A DNA stretch of 64,000 nt from Stagonosporopsis chrysanthemi. Taxonomy: Eukaryota > Ascomycota > Dothideomycetes > Pleosporales > Didymellaceae. Positions 1 to 11,100 of this stretch are shown one piece after another; the first letter of the stretch is position 1, and each line of letters begins with the position of its first letter. The stretch is taken from assembly GCA_022560025.1 (NCBI GenBank), contig JAFISE010000025.1:62001-126000 (forward strand), read 5' to 3'. Under the pieces are notes generated by a model. That model did no database searches. It worked only from the letters and a program-made list of their open reading frames with translations, and was not told the DNA's origin. The position numbers and the translations under genes are program-made.

Positions 1-1
1 T

Positions 2-1261
2 GCTGTTTTTCATCGAACTTCACCTGTTCTTGACAAGTTCCACTTTTACTCGAGCACACTAGGTGCTGCTGTTGAGACCGACTTTGGGCCTGATATAGAG
101 TCGTGCCTAGTACTGACTGTTCTCGCCTTAGGCTGCCTCGCAGTGAAGGCACACGAGGAGGGCAACTTTGCTCTACCATCGCGCTTTGGCGTCAACGAGG
201 GCGGCTTCGTTCGTCCAGAGTGGTACGAGCTCGTTGTGGATGATCAGCCAGGGCTGAAGTTTTTCAACGAAGCGCGAAAGCGGTTTGGCTTCCTCATGAC
301 TCAGAACGGTCTTCAGGCAGGACAGTACTACATGCTGTCTACGCTGTACTACGCACAGACTCTACGGCCAATGGATTCGTGGACGACTGTAAACAGAGCA
401 GCTTTGTGTTGCACAAGTATTCTGACACGTTCGGAAGCTATGAACTTTGACGAATGGGAGGGAGACATGTTTTCAAGATTATTTTGGAACACATTGATGT
501 ACGAGACTGTCATCACGCAAGAGCTGGACACGTTACCGCACAGTGGCCTTCTCGAGTTCGAACCTGACATACCCCTGCCCAAATTCATGCCATGTCCGCG
601 ACCAAAGACATCTATCGCTGGGTTGATCACAGACGAAGACGAATCCTTCTTCAACTTCCACTTCCTTGCTCAAGCAGCACATAGAATCATTCTTACGAGG
701 GTAAAGCAGAATATCTACTACTATGCTGCGAGGGAAGCCTTCCCAGGTGCTGGCATCACAGTCGAAATGCACCATCAACTCGAGCAATGGCGCGCAAACT
801 TGCCGCCAACGTTACAATTCGCAGACAATGAAAGCGCAGATGACTCGCCCAGTCCTGCGCATGTCATCGCAAAAGCCATGCTGCGTAGTCGCTATCTTGT
901 CGCGAAGTTTCACATTGGCCGACCATTCCTCTACAAAGCGTTGCACGCGCCGAACTTTACCAACGATGCAGAGTATCGGGAGGTGCGAGAGGGCCTTCGA
1001 GGCGGCATGTTCTGGCCTACAACCATGGGTCTTTGCTCGCAGATGCTGTCAGCGTTGCCAATCAAATTTGGTTGGTGCTGCCAATGTTTCGGACAAGTGC
1101 TGCTGTTTCACGCTGTTGCGCGATCATCAGACGCCAAACTGAGAGAGACGTTACCAGATGGCTGGCAAGAATGGGTGCAAATCATGATGGTGCTTATTGA
1201 GAAGTGCGCGAGGGAGAGCCCGGGTATCGCAAAGGATTTCGAGTTGCTCAGCTTATTATAA
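2..1261 (+). CDS. Fungal Zn2Cys6-type transcription factor, C-terminal part (5' partial)
   Basis: The frame is open from base 2 with no start codon in the window, so the gene begins upstream; only about 419 C-terminal residues are visible. The protein has the mixed helical character of the fungal-specific transcription-factor middle/regulatory domain: an early segment CLVLTVLALGCLA followed by the repeated Tyr/Leu-rich helices typical of the family (for example QYYMLSTLYYAQ). The DNA-binding zinc cluster would lie upstream, so the class is inferred from the regulatory domain alone. It ends in LSLL and a TAA, with no intron seen in this part. The target genes cannot be told from here. Confidence is good for the family and low for any specific role. 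Confidence 0.75.
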   Translation, partial: AVFHRTSPVLDKFHFYSSTLGAAVETDFGPDIESCLVLTVLALGCLAVKAHEEGNFALPSRFGVNEGGFVRPEWYELVVDDQPGLKFFNEARKRFGFLMTQNGLQAGQYYMLSTLYYAQTLRPMDSWTTVNRAALCCTSILTRSEAMNFDEWEGDMFSRLFWNTLMYETVITQELDTLPHSGLLEFEPDIPLPKFMPCPRPKTSIAGLITDEDESFFNFHFLAQAAHRIILTRVKQNIYYYAAREAFPGAGITVEMHHQLEQWRANLPPTLQFADNESADDSPSPAHVIAKAMLRSRYLVAKFHIGRPFLYKALHAPNFTNDAEYREVREGLRGGMFWPTTMGLCSQMLSALPIKFGWCCQCFGQVLLFHAVARSSDAKLRETLPDGWQEWVQIMMVLIEKCARESPGIAKDFELLSLL

Positions 1262-2248
1262 GGATCGCTCGGTGAGCGAAGATGCAGCACCGCCACCAGC
1301 AAGTCAACAGCATAGGCGCCCCTGATTTCGATCTGATCTCCTCCCGCACTGAGACCGTGGGGGATTTGCTTGCCCGACACAGAATTGCGCGAGGGACTCG
1401 AGTCTTATTCTAACCCTCGTTGTGTCTAGTGCCGATAAGGTGTTGCAAATACTACTGTGGCTGCCCGTATCCAGCGCCATCGTCGCAGAGGTTTGAAATC
1501 GTGTTGACAAGGAAAGCAGCGCATTCATGCTTAGTGCCTGCTGCGTGCCTGCTACATGCCTACTGCGATCCTGCCTGACACTGGTCTCTCTCACAGCGCG
1601 TTGCAGTGCGACACGACAAGCTTCTTGGATGCGACCAAGCAGGCGTTTCAAGGTGTTGCTCGCGGAGGATTACGCGTCGATCAATGGGCCCGTTTGTAAA
1701 TTTAGCTCTATACGAACACGCTGACGGACTCGGCGGCCGCGCTCTGCTCTGATTGCGCCGACGAGCTGGTGCAGCAGCGCATACACAGTAGGTGCAACTT
1801 CTGAGCATTCGTCGAACGTGTCACAGCAACTATGCAGTGGTGCATGACCTCGTCGAACCTCAGCCTCCAAGCCAAGAAGCAGCCTCGTCGCGGCGGTCGG
1901 GTGGCACTTAGCGGCGTCAAAACGGCCGCTTTTCCGTTTGACGCGTATCGTCATCACAAGTGCAGCACATCCCTGTCGGTCTAGGGAACGAGGATGCGTC
2001 CAGGAGGGTGGCTTTAGACACATGTTGCGCCTCTTGCACCTCAGCAGCCCGTCGCTCTTTCGCCTTCTCTTCGCTGTACATATTGGTGCCTTCCCCCTCG
2101 CTAGCCCCTCCGTCATATGGTCGCTGGTGTTTGGTGTTTGTTGACGACCCGCCCGCACTTTTCTCACGTCCAACGGTAGCGAATCACAGCGCCACGAAAC
2201 GCCTTCAAGGCCGCTTGTCACTTTTGCAGCCCCACGCTGAACAACGGT
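1262..2248. other. Intergenic, about 1 kb, no gene supported
   Basis: Several short overlapping frames exist on both strands but none resembles a known family or joins sensibly across introns. The right-hand end is presumably the promoter and 5' leader of the glycosyltransferase gene. Confidence 0.6.
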
Positions 2249-3557
2249 ATGGGCGACTACTCGTACCATGCGCTGGCAAACATAGGGCCTCAGGGACGCT
2301 GGCGGCGGCCGCTCTTGGTCGCGATTCCCATCGCGCTGTTGTTCATAATCTACAGCTCAAGCTTGAGCTACACACCAAACAGCGGCACCAAATCGCAATT
2401 AGAGTGAGCAGCTCTCGAAGGATAACCCGATACACACTCTAATACAGGCTGCCAACAGCTTCCCAACAGCGCAGAATGCATCGCTCGTCGAGGAGGACCT
2501 CTCCATGTCCGCCATCATTAGATCTCTCTACCGCCCCATTCTACATCCGGTCGATGCCGCAAACTTCACCGACGAGGACGGCGAGATGTATCACCTGCAC
2601 GGTACACCAAGGTTCACACAGAAGCTGGGAAAGAAGGTCCTCATCCTGGACATAGACAGCAGGCCGCTCACTGGTGAGGGCCAGCTAATGAACAAGGAGC
2701 TCAAGTGGAAAGGCATGCGCCCGCTCTCCGCGGGCATGCTCAGCCATTATATGTTTGGTAGGTGGATTTGATGCCGGGGTATTGACATACACTGACAGGT
2801 GATAGCAAACATCCATGGCTACGACTACAAGTTCATCCGCGCACCCGACTACGCCGATCGCTGGGGCACCTGGGTCAAGGTGCCGTTGATGAAGGAGGCC
2901 CTCAAGACACACGACTACATTGTATTTATGGACTCAGATGTCATGTTCCACTACCCGCATCTTCCGGTCGAATGGCTCCTCAACTATTGGAACATGACCG
3001 ACGACACTCTCGCCATGATGTCCATCGATCCGAACGAGCCGCAGAACTACGATGCTAAGGGCAATCGCTACCTCAACACTGGCTTCGTTATTGCGCGCCA
3101 GAGCAAGCGCACACAGGAGATGTACAAGGCGTGGGCCGAATGCCCATCTGAGACAAAGTACAAGGGCTGCGCGAGATGGAAGCAAGACTGGGCGCACGAG
3201 CAGGCTGCTTTTGGCAACTACCTGCGCTACGATTACGACCGACCGGACGATATCCGCGTTCTTCCGTGCGTCGAGGCGAATGGCGCACCAGAGGCCGAGA
3301 GTCGCGGTGGATGCAAGGGCATTTTCGTCAGGCATTTCTGGGTCGACAAGAACCTCGTGGCTAAGAACCTTGCGGAGTCAGTCATGCAATCTTTCTTACC
3401 CAGACTGCACCAGCTGTACATGTCGACGGCGAGCGAGCACATTGTTGACGCAAAGGGCTTCAAGCTGGAAGGCGCGGAGTTGATCGAGCTGACGGACGAA
3501 GAGAAGGAAGCTAAGAAGAAAGACGGCAGCAAAAATCAGAAGGACGAAGGCTTTTAG
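2249..3557 (+). CDS. GT34 family glycosyltransferase (GMA12/MNN10-like), type II membrane protein
   Basis: Predicted to transfer a hexose (galactose or mannose) onto glycans in the Golgi. Three exons: 2249-2403, 2459-2757 and 2806-3557, giving 401 residues. Both introns (55 and 48 nt) have good branch sites (CTAAT, CTGAC), and the acceptors were chosen because they keep frame. The N-terminus has a short cytosolic stretch and one membrane anchor around residues 20-37 (LLVAIPIALLFIIY), as expected for a type II Golgi enzyme. The family's metal/nucleotide-sugar DxD motif is FMDSDVMF (D194, D196), preceded by the HGYDYKF motif near residue 155 and followed by LNTGFVIAR and HEQAAFGNYL. The tail is Lys-rich and polar. 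Family assignment is firm; the sugar and linkage are not resolved. Confidence 0.85.
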
Positions 3558-4279
3558 GAGTGCTATGCATTGCCTCCAGATCGTCCAGGATCAGCTCCAA
3601 GAAACTCGCCGATGGCCTCCACACAACGGTCGCCGAGTCTCAACCCTCCCGCAACTCACCCAAACAACATGTTACCCAGATACCCCGGCGCCTCAAACCC
3701 CGAAAAATCCTCCATTTTTTCTTTCCGATCAGCATCGAGTACAGAGCTCAGCAGCGGCCGTTCTCACACCTTAGATCACGACACAACAAGTCGACAGTGA
3801 CACCTACGATTTTCGTCACATTGTACATCATAGAAAGACCCAGCGGGTCGAAGGCGTATCATGGCCGCAATTCGGCATTTTGTTGCATACTGGCGTGGCG
3901 TAGACACTATGATTAGATAGACCCGAGTCAGCATTTCTCGTCACATAGTTGAGCGCTGCAAGCGTTCGCGCGAAGCACGGTGTTGTTGCTTTGCGCTTTG
4001 TAAACCCCTTTCTTTTTACACTTTCATGCTATCTGGGTCCACGACGTTTTGGGGGGTTCAAAGTGTATTCTTGATGTTTCTCAGCTCCGTTATTTATACC
4101 GAGTTTCTATCCGCTGTCCTCTCCCATATTCCAGCCGGGACATGTATGTAACCCTCGATATTCCTCGGTTCTTTGGGCTTACAAGCAAGACATTGCTGTA
4201 CGCTTGTCAATCAAGCGATGTCCAACTCCATCTAAATGTCTGCAACGACGATCCCACGCCGTGCTCCAATCGAGCCAGC
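3558..4279. other. Intergenic between convergent genes, nothing recognised
   Basis: The stretch lies between the 3' ends of the glycosyltransferase and the small minus-strand gene, so it should hold both 3' UTRs. It has T-rich runs but no coding signal I can support. Confidence 0.55.
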
Positions 4280-4863
4280 TCAACTGGCCTTCTTCTCAAG
4301 CGCCCGAGCCAGTTTCATCGACCGCTCCAACTTGGCCTTGTGCATCTCCCAGAACAACCCTTGTGAAGAGGTCTCTTCACCTGGTACTGGTGCAACTCCA
4401 TCGTCCTCGGAGACTGCATCGCTCTTGGGAACCACATCGTGGCCCGGGCCCGTCGAGTTCTGGACGTAAGCGCCCGAGTCCTCGCGGATGTCAACGCCGT
4501 TCTCGCCCACCGACTCGAGTACTCGCGTCTTGTCAAGGAGCTGGCCCATCATGGCCGCATGTTGGTCGCGAGGTCGGAAGACCTTCTCTCCCGAGTTCGT
4601 GCTCGCCTTGACCACGAAGGCGTTGCCTGAATAGTCTATGGTTCCTGTTAGTCGAAGTCCAAAAGCCACAAGATAGGATAGGAGAACTTACAGGCTGCGA
4701 GCGCGAGTGCGACGAGTTCGGAGTTGTTCGTGCTGATTAAGACTTCCAAGTCTCCGCACACGAGGTTCTGGAGGTGTCCGGCGTGGTCAATGACCGTGGA
4801 GGAGGCAAGGTGATCCTGGAGGATCGAAAGACGGACGTTGGTAGGGAGATCAGTCCAGTACAT
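4280..4863 (-). CDS. Small hypothetical protein, 175 aa
   Basis: Two exons on the minus strand: 4863-4692 and 4635-4280. The intron has a perfect GTAAGT donor and a CTAAC branch site. The nearest AG acceptor (after ACAG) would create an immediate TGA, so the next AG nine bases on is used; it keeps the frame. The N-terminus (MYWTDLPTNVRLSILQDHL) recalls the LP-x-E/N-x-R-x-x-IL start of F-box-like proteins, but the rest is not recognisable as an F-box protein. The C-terminal half is charged and probably helical (KAKLERSMKLARALEKK). No signal peptide or membrane segment is seen. I do not recognise the family and assign no function; it may be lineage-specific. Confidence 0.6.
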
Positions 4864-6545
4864 GGTGACAAAAGTGGTAATAATCGTGTTTTGAAGTGTG
4901 TAAGGAGTGGTTGTGAGTTAAGGGCGATATAGAAAGAGTTGGCTGAGGATGAATTGTGTTTATATGCTGAGTGAGCTCGCGCTTCTACTTGGTCGGGGTG
5001 TGTATCCCTCCATGAGCTTTCACCCTGTCTGCTAGGTGTACTTCACTGCCAAGCTGGGTGGGCCTTGAGCACTGAGTGTGTATACTGAACAAAGTGAAGA
5101 AATGATTTCGTGTGCTTCACTCACATTTCTGCACTTTGTCGGTGACTGGTAGCTTTTTTTGTGACTCCGTTGATTATCTATTGCTATCAAGCGATAGCTC
5201 ATGCTCACAGAGGGCTGTTGTCAGTCGGTATTGTAGTAAAAACTGTATTCTTGAAAACTGCCGTGGCCAGGGAAACGACTGTATTTGACAAACAATGGCA
5301 AGTATTGTTGATTTCCACTTTTCTCGTGTAGCTGCCCACGCAGCATGTTTTGTTGATCATGTGGCTTTCACTGTTGCACAAACATTGATAACGTAAGGAG
5401 ACGGGTTCTAATTTGCTATCGTGAATCGCCTCAATGTTAGCAATGTGAAGATCACGGCTGGAGATAAGCTCGGTGTCTCCAAAGTAGCTCCGACCAGTCG
5501 CTGGCTGTCGAAAGTATCGAAAGAGACCTCTGTATTCCGAAACTCATCCTCAAATGGGCAGGGTCGTAGCATGGCAAGATTTCATCTAACAGTGAGGCGG
5601 GCTGGCATAACAATTCGGTACAACAAAGCTAGGCTAGTACGCAGTCATCAAGCAGGACGGTTGCTGTGGCTCAACTCAGGGTAACGCTTCAGAGTCTTTC
5701 CTACTCGGAATTCTCTTGCAGGATAAGATCAAGGATGCGTGTCTTGGGAAGAACGAGCTTGGAGGCTCTTCTGACTTTGAAATGCCCATCCAAGTTATCG
5801 ATTCTTCATGTCAGCATTCGAATGGTACACTCGTTTATTTTTCTCCAATGGTTCAAGGGTATGCGCTCCGTGCAGCAGCGGTACAGAGAGTACTCCACCA
5901 GTGCTAAATTGAATTATGCTGTGATTGACGGCTCTGTATAAAAGCGATTGAATCGATAATCACAAGGATTTTATCACTAACAGCGCAGAAGGTAGATACA
6001 ACTTACAGTTTGTGCACTTAAGCAACAAACAACTTTAGCAAGAATGGTTGTAGCACGGTCGCCGCGTGCTGCTGATGATTGCATTTGGCTACTTCATCAA
6101 TGCTAGCCGTATGTAGTGAGGTAGTCACCAACTATACCAGATACAGCCATCGTTGTCTCCTAATATGGGCATCAGCAGCATGCGACGCACGCGATAAAGG
6201 GTCAACGTAACAAAGAGTCAGTGACAGAAAGCGTAAGCAACGCAAGGCTCGGCGCCACAAAGGGTTAACACACGCAATAGGTCGGCGCCAGGGATTAACA
6301 CAAAAAGTCTGCCTAAGGTCGACAGATTAATCGCTATAGTCAGTGTTGGGTCAAGGCGTCAGTCTAGCAAGCAACAAGGTCGACGGACAGCGTCAATGGC
6401 GCCATTCACCTATGGTAGCGATGTTGCGACTGATGATAGTATAGGGCTGCCCTTGCCGTAACACAGGAAGAAACAGCATTAGGGAGACAATGCCGCATCA
6501 CATTGCAGCTAGCTGCTAAAGCTATCATGTTCGTACGTTCCCGCC
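4864..6545. other. Gene-poor intergenic region of 1.7 kb
   Basis: No frame here looks like a gene. Short open frames at 5421-5941 have no recognisable content. The region holds a degenerate tandem repeat near 6241-6302 (listed separately). Confidence 0.55.
6241..6302. repeat. Two degenerate tandem copies of a ~30 bp unit
   Basis: Unit 1 (6241-6272) and unit 2 (6273-6302) share CGCAA at the start, TCGGCGCCA in the middle and TTAACACA at the end. A third, weaker echo (AAAGGGTCAACGTAAC) lies upstream near 6195. This is seen directly; its role is unknown. Confidence 0.6.
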
Positions 6546-7569
6546 TTAGTGTTGAGACTGTAGGCGCGCCTTCGGCAGCGTGTAGCCACCCATATCTTCG
6601 AAGAACTTACCACCCTTTGCCATGATGTCTGCAATATCTTCACCAAGCCACTGCTTCATCAATACAGTCCTCGTTGTCTCGATCTCTTTTGTAAAGCTTC
6701 CTGCGACCTGTTGCGTTTATCTTAGCCACGGCCGGAAGTCTGCGATCAGTAGTCACCTACCATCACACTATGGCCTTTCCTTGAGGGATCAGTGCTTGCA
6801 GCCACGACAGCATCGGCAACGCCCTCGACAGTGTTCGCAGGCAGTCCTCTCTCTTTCCACTTCTCGGAGTAGCCGGTAGTAATATATGTAGGAGTGAAGA
6901 ACGGCGCGATCACGTTGACACGCACACCAAGCTCGTTTGCCTTCCGCTGCGACGCTCGAGCCAGTCCAACTACACCATGCTTCGATGAGATATACGACAC
7001 TACACCAGTGCCACCAAAGTATCCAGAAGTTGAAGCAACTAGAATCACCGACCCTCGTGCCCCATCAGAATCTGGTGCATTCGACTGCATTGCGTGCATC
7101 GCCAATCTAAGTGCTATCCGAGGTCAGCCCTTTTCGGTTCATTCAGTGAGAAGGAATATGTACTGTTCATTGAGCCCTTCAGGTTGACATCGATGATATT
7201 GTACGCCTCCTTTGGCTCAGTAAGCTCCCCATTCTCGTACTCTTCAAAGTCAAAGAAGCCTTGACTCTCCATCAACCCGGCGTTCGCGATCACGATGTCG
7301 ACCTGTCCAAACTTCTCCTTCGAAGCCCGGAACAAGCTGCGCATCGTGTCCCACTTTGTAACGTCAGTCTCGTGGAACATAGCACGGTCTGGGTCCGACA
7401 GAGAAGTTATCAAAGCCTCCGCAGCACTTTGAGTGAAAGGCAGGTCCGCTAATACAACATTGCAACCGTGAGCATGGAAGGCACGTATGGTCTGAGCACC
7501 GATACCGCCAGCACCACCAGTGACTATCACTGTCTTGGGACGTCCAGATGGTAATGAGAAGGCAGACAT
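6546..7569 (-). CDS. NAD(P)-dependent short-chain dehydrogenase/reductase
   Basis: A 305-residue classical SDR in three exons: 7569-7164, 7113-6757 and 6700-6546. The cofactor site is TGGAGGIG (residues 17-24); an acidic residue at the end of the second strand (LADL, D42) favours NAD over NADP. Further motifs are IANAG (about 94-98), the catalytic Ser region VASTSG (163-165) and the YISSK pair (Y176, K180). The length is slightly above the family's usual 250-280. It resembles fungal 15-hydroxyprostaglandin-dehydrogenase-like SDRs, but the substrate cannot be read from sequence. The start codon faces that of the carboxymuconolactone-decarboxylase-like gene across a 300 bp shared upstream region, so the two may be co-expressed. 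Confidence 0.85.
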
Positions 7570-7869
7570 GGTGGTATAGCTTGTCAGGAAGAGTGAGATG
7601 ACCGGGGAACTGGGTTGGTTATGACTACTCTGGCATCGTCGCCTCAGCTATGCTGTACGAGCTTGCTTCAGAGGATCGGAGCAGCATCCGGATGACGATG
7701 CCCGATATGATGTCTATAAAATGGGTCGGGGAAACTTGTGCGTCCCCGAAGCGTGGGGATAAGCTACCCCGCACCGCGCCAGTACTGCACATGGTGTGGC
7801 CGCATTCGGCTTGTGCGACCCACTGTGTTTTTCACCACCAGGTAAGGACACAGTACAGTGGTTATCGAC
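7570..7869. promoter_or_regulatory. Shared upstream region of two divergent genes
   Basis: Exactly 300 bp separate the start codons of the SDR (minus) and the carboxymuconolactone-decarboxylase-like gene (plus), so both promoters must lie here. A TATA-like TCTATAAAAT sits near 7712. The rest is inferred from layout only. Confidence 0.5.
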
Positions 7870-8806
7870 ATGAAAGAGACTCCGGTGCCTCGCGACCCAA
7901 CAGATGACGAGGCTCTCGCTTTGTTCGAGGCTGTCGAGGATTTGTTTCCATCGAAGACGTTGGGAGAAAATAAATGGTACCTTCTCACTGTATGTATCTA
8001 CACCTCACACTTTGATTGATGTCATCTACTAATGTATCAGCTTGCGGCCATGGTCGGTGGTGGGCAGCCCGGCTTCGCGCCTCTCATCTACAAAGAGCTC
8101 ATTAAGCGACCCGAACATCAGAGTCCAGCGCAACGACAAGCCCTGATGCGAAGAATCCGAGAGACTCTCTTTAAACTCGTCGTCATAATTGGAGTGTGCA
8201 AACCTCTGGAGGCCATCTTCGATATCGACGCAATCACGAGGCCTGAAGACAAGGATTATTCGTTCTCAAGGTTCGCAGGACTTCATACATTGACACGATA
8301 CGCATCTGACTCTAGTAGAGAGGGATGGCAATGTGATGAGGCGAATGCAAAGCGCGGTTTTGAGTGGCAGAGTCGCTTGTACCAACAGAACCAAGGCGCC
8401 ATAGACAATGTGCTGGCATCGCAACGAGACTTCGGTGAGTATTGACAGCGACCTTGGCCTCCTCAAAATGTTAACTAGACGCCTAGACTGGACGAGCAAG
8501 CAAATCACTTACGGACTCTACCTTTCTGATCACAGCATCTTGAACGACATCGAGACTGAGATCACGGTTCTCTCGGGGATCATGATCCAAAATCTGCCTA
8601 GGGAGACTAGTTGGCACCTCAGAGGAACCAGGAGGATTGGTGTAAGTATGGAGGACACGGAGACGCTCCAACAATGTGTGAGTACAGTAAAGACCTGATG
8701 CAATACCTTCGCGCTGACCATTAGCTAGATTGAGCGTGTAGCGAGTTTCTGTAGCCTGCGGCTCCACAGAGTTCCAAGAGTCGCTGATATCGAACATGAG
8801 GTCTAG
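7870..8806 (+). CDS. Carboxymuconolactone decarboxylase/AhpD-like protein
   Basis: Five exons: 7870-7989, 8041-8270, 8319-8434, 8487-8677 and 8729-8806. The protein (244 residues) has the layout of fungal AhpD/CMD-fold proteins: GENKWYLLTLAAMVGGGQP at the start, a GVCKPLEAIFDI helix, the EDKDYSFSREGW segment, TYGLYLSDHS, and an ending of the type HRVPRVADIEHEV. Members are small all-helical enzymes; some use a CxxC pair for peroxidase chemistry. I do not see a CxxC pair here, so redox activity is doubtful. The second intron (8271-8318) is 48 nt with no stop, so unspliced RNA would still be open. The divergent SDR neighbour suggests a shared pathway (inference). Confidence 0.8.
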
Positions 8807-9409
8807 ACGCTCTACAGCTGGTTAGCATGTCAGTCGTGTCGTGTTCGGATGTGCGTTCATTTTGGGCGTTCTATAGATCAATCTGTCAAAGCCTATTCAT
8901 TCTGATTAGACTCTTGCTTCGAGACGAGCGTCCAACAGTGACCCGGCCGAGAGCCGACAAGCCAAGACATTCGGTAGCTTATGCCAGGTTCAGCAGGCAC
9001 GCTTAGCTAATGTGGTGTGCTGCACCTGCGTTGGTTCGCATCAGCAGCTAGCGCTGGGCCCGCATCGGGCATGTCACAAGCTCTCCGCAGCAGTTACCTC
9101 AGACCACGCGTCCAACTCATGTCGGAGGATGAGATCCAGGTCATGTGATGCGGCGAAACTGGCTTACAGGACGGGACCTTGCGCTTCAGCAGCCTATGAG
9201 GTGTTCTCTCGAGACGAGCTTGCGGCTGACCCCAGAGTTCGGGCCAAGCATCTATCATAGCGCTGCACGCCATTGCACCGTCAAACGTGGGGAAGCATGC
9301 ACGTATATCAGTGATCGACGTTGTCTCATCTTCAGTCTTCATTCCACGGCTCTCACCAAGCTACAGCAGAAAATTTCTCTTATCTCATTTTCTCAAACCA
9401 CACGACACC
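8807..9409. other. Intergenic, 0.6 kb, presumed promoter of the MFS gene
   Basis: No coding signal supported. The last 60 bp before the MFS start are pyrimidine-rich, as in many fungal 5' leaders. Confidence 0.55.
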
Positions 9410-11100
9410 ATGGCACCACAGGCCGAGCACCCAGACCGCGACTTCTGGAAGACTGAAGTTGAGAGGATTGGCAACGTTACAACTACGGATATAAAGCAGG
9501 ATATGGCTCATACTTCAGTTGAGGCGGCAGAGTAGGGCAATGTCAAGATTGCCGCCACGCCTTTCGAGGAGAAGACTGAAGCCGAGAACAAGCTCGTGAG
9601 CAAGATTGATCTGTATCTGATGCCCACGATCTGGATCTTGTACTGCTTCTCGTACATGGTCAGTTCTGATCTTTTCAAATGGCATCATCCGTACTCATCA
9701 TTTCTATAGGACCGCACTGCCACCGGCAACGCAAAGGTCGCCGGTATGGATGTCGACCTCAATCTTAGCTCTGACGAGTACTTCCTTGCGATCGTCATCT
9801 TTCAAGTCGGTTATGTCTTCTTCTAAGTTCCCTCTAAGTAAGCCGCTTTCCCCGTGTACAAGATCTAGGCTAATCCTTCACAGCATGGTACTTTCTCGTA
9901 TCCGCCCATCGATCTGGATTCCAACTCTCATGGTATTCTGGAGCTCCGTCTCGGCTTTGATAGCTCTAGTCAAGACCCCGTCCCAGCTTATTGGCGTGCG
10001 ATTCCTTCTTGGTGTCACTGAGGCTGGGTTCAGCCCGGCCGTGCTCTTCATTATCTCGACTTGGTATAGGCGCCACGAGCAATCGAAGCGCTTCATGTGT
10101 TTCCTGTCTGCGGGTATTCTCAGTGGCGCATTCGGTGGTATCATCACTGGTGCTATCGTCGACAGTTTGGACGGCTCCCACGGAATTGCTGGCTGGCAGT
10201 GGTACGTAAACCTCTATTTGAAAGGATGATGTGAATACTCACGTACCACAGACTTTTCATCGTTCAGGGCGTCGCAACGGTCGCTTGCGCTATCCCAGCT
10301 CCTTTTATACTTCTCGATTACCCTTCTAACGCTCGCCAACTCACCCCCGAGGAACGCGAGATCGCCATGGCCCGCCTTTCGGCCGACTTTGGAAGCCATG
10401 ACAAGGAGGCGCACATCTCCCACGGCAAAGCCTTCATGAATGCCGTCAAGAACTGGCGCCTATGGCTACTGTGCGCTGGTTATATGACTATCATTGGCTG
10501 CTACAGCCTGAGCTACTTCAACCCCTCGCTCGTTCGCGGCCTGGGCTATACTGGCTCAATGGCACAGTACAGTACGTTCCTTTCTCCAGTCACAGGCCTC
10601 CCCCCCAAAGAACCCGAACTAATACTCTCCCAGTGACCGTCCCCCTCTACGCCGCCGCGTTCGCCATAGCAGTACCTGTCGCCATCCTCGCCGACAGAAT
10701 CAACGCCTTTCGCCCGATCCTATGCGCCGGCGCCCTTGTCCTCGGGGCTCTCTTCTGCGCCCTCTCAGCAGGCATCTACGCCTACATCCCGCGCTACGTC
10801 TTCCTTGTCTTCATCAATAGCATGATCTGGACCGCGAACCCGCTCGCGCTCTCCTACGCCTCGGTCTCCATGGGCCCGCTGGACCCAGAGACACGTGCCA
10901 TTTATCTCGCCTTTGTCAATGCACTCGGCGACCTCGCTCAAGTCTATGGGGCATATCTGTTTCCTACTGAGGATGCGCCGAAGTATATCAAGGGGTTTGG
11001 AGCATATGCCGGTTTGTTGTCATTGGGCGCGGGAATTTATGTCACGGTGTTCTTCCTGTTCAGGAAAAGTCCGTTCACGTCGAAAACGACGGTTCGGTAA
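9410..11100 (+). pseudogene. MFS transporter, allantoate-permease (DAL5/ACS) type, with nonsense codons
   Basis: Exons read as 9410-9658, 9710-9837, 9884-10201, 10252-10571 and 10634-11100. The protein has the anion:cation-symporter layout: a polar N-terminus, LMPTIWILYCFSYMDR, TGNAKVAGM, GVRFLLGVTEAGFSPAV and a full set of hydrophobic helices to an intact C-terminus. Three in-frame stops interrupt it: TAG at 9533-9535; TAA at 9824-9826, where the family has a conserved Glu before VPSN; and TGA made by joining TG (10200-10201) to A (10252), where Trp is expected in GWQW. The first could be avoided by a weak alternative intron ending at 9535; the second has no obvious escape. No frameshift is seen, so decay is recent, or some stops are assembly errors. 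A working copy would import an anionic nutrient across the plasma membrane. Confidence 0.75.

Noticed and set aside
9458..9535. A 78 nt intron that would remove the first MFS stop
   Set aside because: Keeps frame and ends in AG, but the donor GTTGAG is weak and no branch site is clear; even if real, the stop at 9824 remains.
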